Origin: Kitasatospora xanthocidica
Lineage (GTDB): Bacteria; Actinomycetota; Actinomycetes; Streptomycetales; Streptomycetaceae
Direction of reading: 5' to 3'
Length of the DNA stretch: 64,000 bases
Assembly: GCF_014656195.1 (NCBI RefSeq)
Contig: NZ_BNBY01000005.1
Span: 328,971 to 392,970, forward strand
Part shown: positions 33,328 to 40,114 of the stretch, in pieces
Numbering within the stretch: the stretch's first letter is position 1
Layout: every line of letters begins with the position of its first letter
Position numbers and translations under genes: made by a program
The notes under the pieces: generated by a model
Databases searched by the model: none
Seen by the model: the letters and a program-made list of their open reading frames with translations, nothing else
Told to the model about the DNA's origin: nothing

Positions 33328-33669
33328 ATGAAGGCGACCCCCCTGCTGGGCTGGTACCGGGGCCTGGCCATTGCGACCGGTGTGGCGCTGCTGGTCTTCT
33401 GCGGCTTCATGGTCGCGAAGTACGGCTTCGGCCGGGCCGAGGAGGTGACCACCTACGTCGCGATGCTGCACGGCTACCTGTACATCGGGTACTTCGTGGT
33501 GACCTTCCTGCTCGGGCAGAAGCTGAAGTGGCCGCTGGGCCGACTGGTGCTGACCCTGGCGGCGGGCTGCATCCCGTTCCTCTCCTTCGTCTTCGAGCGC
33601 AAGGTGGCCGGCGAGGCCGCCGAGAGGCTGACGGCGGGCACCGGTGCCCGCCAGCCGGCCGGCGTCTGA
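33328..33669 (+). CDS. DUF3817 membrane protein, second copy
   Basis: A 113-residue protein with three membrane helices (LAIATGVALLVFCGFMVA, MLHGYLYIGYFVVTFLLG, LVLTLAAGCIPFLSFVFE) and the MLHG motif matching the MVHG of the other DUF3817 protein. The basic tail is cytoplasmic. The ATG at 33328 follows GAGGAAGAGT. It lies 76 bp after the MarR gene and could be co-transcribed with it. A 16-bp-stem terminator ends the unit. Confidence 0.87.
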   Translation: MKATPLLGWYRGLAIATGVALLVFCGFMVAKYGFGRAEEVTTYVAMLHGYLYIGYFVVTFLLGQKLKWPLGRLVLTLAAGCIPFLSFVFERKVAGEAAERLTAGTGARQPAGV

Positions 33670-33681
33670 GCCGAACCCTTC

Positions 33682-33720
33682 GAGAGCGCCCCTCCCCGAT
33701 CGCGGGGGAGGGGCGCTCTC
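33682..33720 (+). terminator. Stem-loop terminator after the DUF3817 gene
   Basis: A perfect 16-bp stem (33682-33697 with 33705-33720) with a 7-base loop. Confidence 0.88.
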
Positions 33721-33730
33721 GGCGTTCCCG

Positions 33731-33820
33731 GGCCCGCTCCGGCCGGTGCCGGCCCGCTCCGGCCCGCTCTGGCCTGTTCCGACCGCTCCGATCCGTTCCG
33801 ATCCGTTCCGGCCCGGTGCC
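33731..33820. repeat. Degenerate 10-bp tandem repeat
   Basis: Eight to nine units close to GGCCCGCTCC/GATCCGTTCC run head to tail with a period of about 10 bp, one helical turn. They lie between the DUF3817 terminator and the icmA promoter. Confidence 0.65.
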
Positions 33821-33857
33821 GCGCGCCTCGGTGCGGGCGACACGGGGCCGACTCCCA

Positions 33858-33905
33858 TCGACAAGTACTAGGACGTCCGAGTAAATTAGTAGGACGTCCT
33901 AATAG
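33858..33905 (+). promoter_or_regulatory. icmA promoter with two GGACGTCC operators
   Basis: TCGACA (33858-33863) and TAAATT (33882-33887) form a good promoter with an 18-bp spacer. One palindrome, TACTAGGACGTCCGAGTA (33866-33883), fills the spacer. A second, TAGGACGTCCTA core (33890-33901), covers the expected transcription start. Their centres are 21 bp apart, two helical turns. This is the layout of a repressor site pair. Confidence 0.65.
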
Positions 33906-33954
33906 CTGTGCCGCCCCGTCGCCGTGGCGGCCGTACGGAGCGGAGTTCGGGGTC

Positions 33955-35640
33955 ATGGACGCCGAGGAGATCGAGCGCGGACGCCAGCGCTGGCAGCAGC
34001 GGTACGACAAGGCCCGCAAGCGGGACGCGGACTTCAGCACCCTCTCCGGCGACGAGGTCGAGCCGGTCTACGGCCCGCCCGCCGGGCAGGCCGTCGAGGG
34101 CTTCGAGCGGATCGGCTGGCCGGGCGAGTACCCGTACACCCGCGGCCTGCACCCGACCGGCTACCGGGGCCGCACCTGGACCATCCGCCAGTTCGCCGGC
34201 TTCGGCAACGCGCAGCAGACCAATGAGCGCTACCGGATGATCCTGGACGCGGGCGGCGGCGGCCTCTCGGTCGCCTTCGACATGCCCACCCTGATGGGCT
34301 ACGACTCGGACGACCCCAAGTCGCTCGGCGAGGTCGGGCACTGCGGCGTGGCCATCGACTCGGCCGCCGACATGGAGGTCCTGTTCAAGGACATCCCGCT
34401 CGGCGGGGTCACCACCTCGATGACGATCAGCGGCCCGGCCGTCCCGGTCTTCTGCATGTACCTCGTCGCCGCCGAGCGCCAGGGCGTCGACCCGGCGGTG
34501 CTCAACGGCACCCTGCAGACGGACATCTTCAAGGAGTACATCGCGCAGAAGGAGTGGCTCTTCGCACCCGAGCCGCACCTGCGCCTGATCGGCGACCTGA
34601 TGGCCTACTGCGCCGAGGGCATCCCCGCGTACAAGCCGCTGTCCGTCTCCGGCTACCACATCCGCGAGGCCGGGGCGACGGCCGCGCAGGAGCTGGCGTA
34701 CACCCTCGCGGACGGCTTCGGCTACGTCGAGCTGGGCCTGTCCCGCGGCCTGGACGTGGACGTCTTCGCGCCCGGCCTGTCGTTCTTCTTCGACGCGCAC
34801 CTGGACTTCTTCGAGGAGATCGCCAAGTTCCGCGCCGCCCGCCGGATCTGGGCCCGCTGGATGCGCGAGCGCTTCGGCGCCAAGACGGACAAGGCGCAGT
34901 GGCTGCGCTTCCACACCCAGACCGCCGGCGTCTCGCTCACCGCGCAGCAGCCGTACAACAACGTGGTCCGCACCGCCGTCGAGGCGCTGGCCGCGGTGCT
35001 CGGCGGCACCAACTCGCTGCACACCAACGCCCTGGACGAGACCCTGGCGCTGCCCTCCGAGCAGGCCGCCGAGATCGCCCTGCGCACCCAGCAGGTGCTG
35101 ATGGAGGAGACCGGCGTCGCCAACGTGGCCGACCCGCTGGGCGGTTCCTGGTACGTCGAGGCGCTGACCGACCGGATCGAGGAGCAGGCCGAGGCGATCT
35201 TCCAGCGGATCCTGGACAAGGGCCGCGAGGACCACGAGATCGGCCCGATCACCTCCGGCATCCTGCGGGGCATCGAGGAGGGCTGGTTCACCGGCGAGAT
35301 CGCCGAGGCGGCCTTCCAGTACCAGCAGTCGGTGGAGAAGGGCGACAAGCGCGTGGTCGGCGTCAACTGCCACCCGCGCAGCGTCACCCCGGAGCTGGAG
35401 ATCCTGCGGGTCAGCCACGAGGTCGAGCGCGAGCAGGTCCGGGTGCTGGCCGAGCGCAAGGCGGCCAGGGACGAGGCGGCCGTCCGGGCCGGGCTGGACG
35501 CCATGCTGGCGGCGGCCCGCTCGGGCGAGTCGATGATCCCGCCGATGCTGGACGCGGTGCGCGCCGAGGCGACCCTGGGCGAGATCTGCAACGCGCTGCG
35601 GCAGGAGTGGGGCACGTACCAGGAGAACGCCATGTTCTGA
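33955..35640 (+). CDS. icmA: Isobutyryl-CoA mutase large (substrate-binding) subunit IcmA
   Basis: A 561-residue TIM-barrel subunit of an adenosylcobalamin-dependent mutase that interconverts isobutyryl-CoA and n-butyryl-CoA. It lacks the C-terminal B12-binding domain, as IcmA does. Specificity residues can be read directly: Phe80 in [10 protein letters not shown] and Gln198 in KEYIAQKEW, the pair that marks isobutyryl-CoA mutase where methylmalonyl-CoA mutase has Tyr and Arg. The cobalamin-binding small subunit IcmB must be encoded elsewhere. The start at 33955 gives the family length and these exact residue numbers. The cofactor enzyme and MeaB genes lie in the same window. Confidence 0.92.
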   Translation: MDAEEIERGRQRWQQRYDKARKRDADFSTLSGDEVEPVYGPPAGQAVEGFERIGWPGEYPYTRGLHPTGYRGRTWTIRQFAGFGNAQQTNERYRMILDAGGGGLSVAFDMPTLMGYDSDDPKSLGEVGHCGVAIDSAADMEVLFKDIPLGGVTTSMTISGPAVPVFCMYLVAAERQGVDPAVLNGTLQTDIFKEYIAQKEWLFAPEPHLRLIGDLMAYCAEGIPAYKPLSVSGYHIREAGATAAQELAYTLADGFGYVELGLSRGLDVDVFAPGLSFFFDAHLDFFEEIAKFRAARRIWARWMRERFGAKTDKAQWLRFHTQTAGVSLTAQQPYNNVVRTAVEALAAVLGGTNSLHTNALDETLALPSEQAAEIALRTQQVLMEETGVANVADPLGGSWYVEALTDRIEEQAEAIFQRILDKGREDHEIGPITSGILRGIEEGWFTGEIAEAAFQYQQSVEKGDKRVVGVNCHPRSVTPELEILRVSHEVEREQVRVLAERKAARDEAAVRAGLDAMLAAARSGESMIPPMLDAVRAEATLGEICNALRQEWGTYQENAMF

Positions 35641-35674
35641 CGGCCCCGGAGCCGGGTCCGGGGCCCCCGGACAT

Positions 35675-35707
35675 CAGCCGCCCGTACGGATTCCGTACGG
35701 GCGGCTG
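35675..35707. terminator. Bidirectional terminator between icmA and the TetR gene
   Basis: A perfect 15-bp stem (35675-35689 with 35693-35707) has a 3-base ATT loop. Confidence 0.88.
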
Positions 35708-35717
35708 CGCCGTGTTC

Positions 35718-36440
35718 TCAGCCGGTGGTGAGCGGGCCCAGCAGCAGCTCGATGAAGCGGCGGGTCCACGCGGGGGTGATCGGCTCGCCGCTGACCAGGA
35801 CGCGGTGCTCGACGGTGCCCGCGATGGTGTCGAAGATGATGTCGACCTCCTCGCGGGCGGCCTCGGCGTCGGTGTCCGCCTCCAGTTCGCCGCGCGCCTG
35901 GGCGGCCGCCCGGCCCTGGCGGACCAGCCGCTTCTGCGGGTCGACGATGGCCTCGCGGATCCGGCGGTGCAGCTGCCGGTCGCGGATGCCCTCGGCGAAC
36001 AGCGCGAGCAGCGCGGCCTGGGTCTCCGGGCGGGCCAGCAGGTCGGCGAACTGGGTCACCACGGCCTCGATGTCGGCCCGCAGGCTGCCGAGGTCGGGCA
36101 TCTCCAGTTCGTCGAAGAGGGTGGCGACGGCGTCGACGACGAGCTCGTTCTTGGACGGCCAGCGGCGGTAGAGGGTGGTCTTGGCGACCCCGGCCCGGCT
36201 CGCCACGTGGCCCATGGTCAGTCCGCCCCAGCCGAGTTCGGCGAGGGCCTCGCGGGTGGCGTCGAGGATGGCGTGGTCGGCGGCGGCGCTGCGCGGGCGG
36301 CCCTTGGCCCGGGTGGCGCCGGCGGCTTCCGGGGCCGGGCCGGCGGCGTCCGGGGCGGTGCCGGCCGGGACGGTGCTCGCCGGGGCCGCGCACGGCGGGA
36401 GCGTGCTCTCCGGGCTCGCGGGGGGCTGGGCGGCCGGCAC
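35718..36440 (-). CDS. TetR-family transcriptional regulator
   Basis: A 240-residue repressor-type regulator. Residues 1-50 are Pro/Ala-rich and disordered. The helix-turn-helix follows at about 55-100 (HAILDATREALAELGWGGLT, HVASRAGVAKTTLYRRWPSK). The C-terminal ligand domain resembles TetR_C (DUF-type) proteins with a hydrophobic pocket but no known ligand. The GTG at 36440 follows AAGGAGG. A TTACTGGTAAGTAA palindrome 17 bp upstream is the likely autoregulatory site. It is convergent with icmA. Confidence 0.88.
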   Translation of the reverse strand: MPAAQPPASPESTLPPCAAPASTVPAGTAPDAAGPAPEAAGATRAKGRPRSAAADHAILDATREALAELGWGGLTMGHVASRAGVAKTTLYRRWPSKNELVVDAVATLFDELEMPDLGSLRADIEAVVTQFADLLARPETQAALLALFAEGIRDRQLHRRIREAIVDPQKRLVRQGRAAAQARGELEADTDAEAAREEVDIIFDTIAGTVEHRVLVSGEPITPAWTRRFIELLLGPLTTG

Positions 36441-36805
36441 CGGGCCTCCTTGCGCTTTACTGGTAAGTAACTTGGGCGGGGCTGGTAACGGTAGCGACTG
36501 TTGGCCGGTTCGGGCAGCCGGGCCACCCGGGAAAGTGGGGCAGGTCACGTCCCGGAACCGCCGGATGGGCTTGCGGCCGGGGCACCGGCTCCAGTTACGC
36601 TACGACTCGTAGCGAAAGCAGTGACAACCAGGCGCCGCGACCCGTGGGACGGGAGCGGCGCGGGCGCGGGTGGGGATCCGCGCCGAACGGTCAAGGCTAC
36701 CGGGGGAGCGGCACCGCGCCCGGGAACCCGCTCCGCGCGGACCGCGTGGCGCGACTTTCCCGAGGATGGTGCCCGCGAGCAGCGCGGACGGGGGAGGATG
36801 GTGCC
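36441..36805. other. Spacer between the TetR and thioredoxin-TPR genes
   Basis: This 365-bp divergent spacer contains the TetR operator near its left end and the ribosome site GGGGGAGGATGG of the thioredoxin-TPR gene at its right end. Near 36595 a TTACGCTACGACTCGTAGCG stretch has a CGCTACGA/TCGTAGCG inverted repeat (about 36598-36614). I see no gene. Confidence 0.45.
36457..36470. promoter_or_regulatory. TetR operator
   Basis: TTACTGGTAAGTAA (reverse complement TTACTTACCAGTAA) has TTACT/AGTAA arms around 4 bp, 17 bp from the TetR start codon. The same TTACTnACnnGTAA pattern recurs at 38117-38130. Confidence 0.6.
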
Positions 36806-37801
36806 ATGCAGCCACGGAATTCGCGTCTCAACAGCTCCGCCCTGCGCGGTGCGGTGGACCTCGCCGCAGTGAAGGCGGCCGGCGAGGCCGCCCAGAAGGC
36901 CGAGCAGGCCCGGGCCGAGCGGGCCCGTCAGGCGGCCGCCGCCGAAGCGTCGGGCGTCGCCCCCGCCCAGTCCGCCTCCCAGCTCGTCATCGACGTCACC
37001 GAGGACACCTTCGAGGCCGAGGTCGTCCAGCGCTCCACCGAGGTGCCGGTCGTCATCGACTTCTGGGCCGAGTGGTGCGGCCCCTGCAAGCAGCTCAGCC
37101 CGGTCCTGGAGGGTCTGGCCGAGGAGTACGCCGGCCGCTTCGTGCTCGCCAAGATCGACGTGGACTCCAACCAGCTGCTCGCCGAGCAGTTCGGCATCCA
37201 GGGCATCCCCGCCGTGATGGCCGTGGTGGCCGGCCAGCTGGTGCCGCTGTTCCAGGGCGCGGAGAGCGCCGCCAACATCCGCAAGATCCTCGACCAGCTG
37301 ATCCTGGTCGCCGAGCAGCGCTTCGGCGTGGGCGGCGGCGCGGCCGCGGCCCCGGGCGAGGCCGGGGCGGCCGCCCCGCAGCGCCCCGAGGACCCGGCGC
37401 TGACCGCCGCGCACGACGCGCTGGACTCCGGCGACCTGGGCGGTGCCATCCGGGCGTACCGGAACGTGCTGACCGAGCAGCCGGGCAACACCGAGGCCAA
37501 GCTGGGCCTGGCCCAGGCCGAGCTGCTGCAGCGGATCGAGGGCCTGGACCTGCAGGCCGTCCGGGCGGCGGCCGCGTCCGACCCGAAGAACGTCGAGGTC
37601 CAGCTGCAGGCGGCCGACCTGGACCTGGTCGGCGGTCACGTCGAGGACGCCTTCGGGCGCCTGGTGGACACCGTCGGACGGACGGCCGGCGAGGACCGGG
37701 ACGCCGCCCGGGTGCGCCTGCTGGAGCTGTTCGAGGTGATCGGGACGGAGGACCCGCGGGTCGTCGCGGCCCGTACGGCGCTGGCGCGCGTGCTGTTCTG
37801 A
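36806..37801 (+). CDS. Thioredoxin-TPR protein (CnoX/YbbN-like co-chaperone)
   Basis: A 331-residue cytoplasmic protein. A charged helical N-terminus (1-55) leads to a thioredoxin domain (about 58-170) with WCGPCK (Cys91, Cys94) and the cis-Pro loop GIQGIPAV. An Ala/Gly linker precedes tetratricopeptide-type helices (about 205-331; GDLGGAIRAYRNVLTEQPGN). The layout is that of YbbN/CnoX, which guards proteins from oxidative aggregation. Unlike E. coli CnoX, the active-site cysteines are complete. GGAGG lies nine bases before the ATG. It appears monocistronic. Confidence 0.9.
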   Translation: MQPRNSRLNSSALRGAVDLAAVKAAGEAAQKAEQARAERARQAAAAEASGVAPAQSASQLVIDVTEDTFEAEVVQRSTEVPVVIDFWAEWCGPCKQLSPVLEGLAEEYAGRFVLAKIDVDSNQLLAEQFGIQGIPAVMAVVAGQLVPLFQGAESAANIRKILDQLILVAEQRFGVGGGAAAAPGEAGAAAPQRPEDPALTAAHDALDSGDLGGAIRAYRNVLTEQPGNTEAKLGLAQAELLQRIEGLDLQAVRAAAASDPKNVEVQLQAADLDLVGGHVEDAFGRLVDTVGRTAGEDRDAARVRLLELFEVIGTEDPRVVAARTALARVLF

Positions 37802-37974
37802 GCCTGGTTCGGCTCCCCGTCCGGGGCCGGTTTCCGGGGCGGTTCGGGCATGGGTTCGGGCCCGGTTCCGGGCCGGTCCGGGGCCCCGGTCGGCACGGCG
37901 GATGACCTGCGGTGTCACCAGGTGATTTGGCGACAATCCGGTCAACCGGACAGAGGTTTACCAAATCTTGATTT

Positions 37975-38013
37975 CACCCGTGGGTGGTCACCTTCCGTGA
38001 CCACCCACGGGTG
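37975..38013 (+). terminator. Strong stem-loop terminator
   Basis: A perfect 17-bp stem (37975-37991 with 37997-38013) has a CTTCC loop and is followed by TTTCGTC. It lies 174 bp beyond the thioredoxin-TPR stop codon, far for its own terminator. Confidence 0.85.
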
Positions 38014-38116
38014 TTTCGTCGGTGTTTCCGGCGGATTTCGTCGTCACCTTTCCTTCAAGGCGTCACGCAGGGTACAGATCGCGCCATTTCCATGATCGAC
38101 GCCACCGGATGTTGCA

Positions 38117-38130
38117 TTACCCGTCAGTAA
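38117..38130. promoter_or_regulatory. TetR-type operator upstream of the DUF6230 cluster
   Basis: TTACCCGTCAGTAA (reverse complement TTACTGACGGGTAA) fits the same TTACTnACnnGTAA pattern as the site in front of the TetR gene. Together they suggest that this TetR protein controls the cluster. Confidence 0.5.
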
Positions 38131-38571
38131 GGCACCTCTTGTGCTTCGCCCGGGATTCAAGCAGCATCAGCGTCGCCCGGTCCCAGACTCCACACCCTCC
38201 GACAGTCCGTCGGCCACGCGGAGCGCGGGATCCCCACCGGGTGATCCGCCGGCTCCGGTCGGCGGTAGGGAGGGCAGGGGGGTATCCGCGGTCCCACGGC
38301 GGTTCCTGTCCTTCGACCGGCCGCGCGGCCCTGCGCGGTCGCTGGTTGTCGCTCGGGGGTGATCGCCGATGTCGTCGGTCCTGCCCGCCGTCCCACAAGG
38401 TCGGCCGGTGCTTGGCCGGGAGGGCCGCTGTACGCGGGCCGCTCCCGCGTCCGACGACGCCCAAGGCGCTCTCCGCTACCGAGGACGTAGCTCTCTCCCA
38501 TCCCAGGCCCCCACCGGTGCTGGACGCGCCGCCGGGGAGCCGGAGATGTACGTCCTAGAAGGAGGACTCGC

Positions 38572-39243
38572 ATGTCCAAGGCCTACGGCAAGACCCGCTG
38601 GAAGCGCTTCGCCCTGGTGATGGTGCCGAGCGTCGCGGCCACCGCGATGGTCGGCGTCTCGATCGCCAACAGCGCGCTCGCCGCCTCGTTCAGCATTTCC
38701 GGCCAGCAGTTCAAGGTCAGCACCGACCAGCTGCACGGCACCAACTTCGCCCAGTTCGGCTCGGTCGACATCGAGGCGAACGGCAAGCCGCACCCGGTCG
38801 CGGTCTCGGCATTCGACCACGCCGACATCACCAACCTGTGCCAGTCCGTGGTGACCGACCTGACCGGCTTCGGTCTGGGCAAGATCACCCTGCAGCTGCA
38901 CGCCGGCACCGAGGCGGGCAAGCCCGTCCAGGCCGACAACCTGCTGATCGACCTGGAGCAGCTGAAGGCGGACGCGACCTTCACCGACATCAACATCGGT
39001 CAGGACGCCTCCACCCTCTCCGGCTCGGCCACCCAGGGCTGGACCCCGCACCCGGGCGTCACCAAGGCGGGCGGCGGCGCCGGCCTGCCCTCCGGTCCGA
39101 CCGGTTTCGCCCAGGCCGCCAAGAAGGCCGACCTGAGCGGTGTCCAGCAGGTCGCCCGGGCCACCTCGGCCGGAACGTTCAAGCTGAACGGCCTGAACCT
39201 CGCGCTCAAGAGCGGCGACGGCCCGGGCAACGAGTGCTTCTGA
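38572..39243 (+). CDS. DUF6230 family secreted protein
   Basis: A 223-residue protein with an N-terminal basic and hydrophobic signal or anchor (KRFALVMVPSVAATAMVGVS, cleavage near ALA-A). A beta-rich domain follows (FSISGQQFKVSTDQLHG, HADITNLCQSVVTDL). Two cysteines (one in TNLCQS, one at the C-terminal ECF) could form a disulfide. Relatives are sometimes called cholesterol esterase, but no Ser-His-Asp motif is visible. The ATG at 38572 follows AAGGAGGA. It is the first gene of a three-gene cluster with DUF6114 and a proline-rich secreted protein. Confidence 0.88.
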   Translation: MSKAYGKTRWKRFALVMVPSVAATAMVGVSIANSALAASFSISGQQFKVSTDQLHGTNFAQFGSVDIEANGKPHPVAVSAFDHADITNLCQSVVTDLTGFGLGKITLQLHAGTEAGKPVQADNLLIDLEQLKADATFTDINIGQDASTLSGSATQGWTPHPGVTKAGGGAGLPSGPTGFAQAAKKADLSGVQQVARATSAGTFKLNGLNLALKSGDGPGNECF

Positions 39244-39400
39244 GCCTCGTCTGACCGGGAGGTCCGGCCGGCGCGCCTGACGGCACGCCGGTCGGCGCAC
39301 CCGGACCACGGGTCCACCCGGGGCCGGGGGCGGCGGACCACCGCCGTTCCCGGCCCACCCCCATTCTCTTCCCCTCGTAGCGACATCGAGGAGCCGCACC

Positions 39401-40114
39401 ATGTCCAGCGCAACGGTCGAACCCCGGACCGGCCACCAGAACCCGATCGGTTGGCTCTGGCGCCACTTCCGTGATTTCCGCCGCACCAGGCCCTTCTGGG
39501 GCGGTCTGCTGGCCATGATCGCCGGCGTCCCGATCCTCTACTTCCCGTACGCGCACCTGACGTTCGGCGGCCTGACCATCGCGATGTCGACCACGGCCGG
39601 CGCCGGGTCGCTGATCATCGGCGTGCTGATGATCATCCTCGGTCTGACCGCCTGGTTCCAGCCCGCCGTACGGGTCTTCGGCGGCATCGCCACCATCCTG
39701 CTGACGCTGGTCTCGATCCCGGTCTCCAATCTGGCGGGCTTCGGGCTGGCGCTGCTGCCCGGTCTGATCGGCGGCGGCCTGATGGTCTCCTGGGCGCCGC
39801 TGCCGGAGCCCAAGGCCGAGCCGACGGCCAAGGCCGGCCGTCGCCGCCGGGCCAAGGGCGCGGCCGACGCCACGGCGGCGAACGCCGTGGCGGAGAGCGT
39901 CGCCACCGCGCCGCGCGCCACCGAGCCGGCTGCCACCGAGTCAGTCGCTGCCGAGCCGGGCGCCGTCGCGGAACCGGCCACCGAGGCGCCCACCGCCACG
40001 CTGCCCGCCCAGGGCGAGCCGCAGGAGCCGGCTGCCGCGCCCGCCGCCGAGCCCGCCGCCGGAACCGCCCTGCCGAAGCAGTCCGGCGCCACCGATCCGG
40101 AGGGGGCGCGGTGA
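39401..40114 (+). CDS. DUF6114 family membrane protein
   Basis: A 237-residue protein with four membrane helices in the first 135 residues (FWGGLLAMIAGVPILYFPYA, SLIIGVLMIILGLTAWF, GGIATILLTLVSIPVS, GLALLPGLIGGGLMVSW). A cytoplasmic or external Ala/Glu/Pro/Thr-rich tail of about 95 residues follows. The family nearly always accompanies DUF6230 in streptomycetes (recalled). It lies 157 bp after that gene and overlaps the next start as GTGA. Function is unknown; a transport or anchoring partner for the secreted proteins is plausible. Confidence 0.86.
   Translation: MSSATVEPRTGHQNPIGWLWRHFRDFRRTRPFWGGLLAMIAGVPILYFPYAHLTFGGLTIAMSTTAGAGSLIIGVLMIILGLTAWFQPAVRVFGGIATILLTLVSIPVSNLAGFGLALLPGLIGGGLMVSWAPLPEPKAEPTAKAGRRRRAKGAADATAANAVAESVATAPRATEPAATESVAAEPGAVAEPATEAPTATLPAQGEPQEPAAAPAAEPAAGTALPKQSGATDPEGAR

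Larger units (their letters stand above)
37802..38571. other. Long non-coding stretch before the DUF6230 cluster
   Basis: In order this 770-bp stretch holds a GC-rich run with repeated GGTTC/GGGCC words (37802-37900), the strong hairpin at 37975-38013, the TTACCCGTCAGTAA motif (38117-38130) and then about 440 bp without convincing coding signals up to AAGGAGGACTCGC before the DUF6230 start. If transcription begins near the motif, the leader is unusually long. A small RNA ending at the hairpin is possible but not shown. Confidence 0.5.

Noticed and set aside
33955..35640. Methylmalonyl-CoA mutase
   Set aside because: Phe80 and Gln198 instead of Tyr and Arg, and no B12-binding domain; isobutyryl-CoA mutase large subunit fits better.
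38572..39243. Cholesterol esterase activity for the DUF6230 protein
   Set aside because: No Gly-x-Ser-x-Gly nucleophile motif or catalytic triad is visible.
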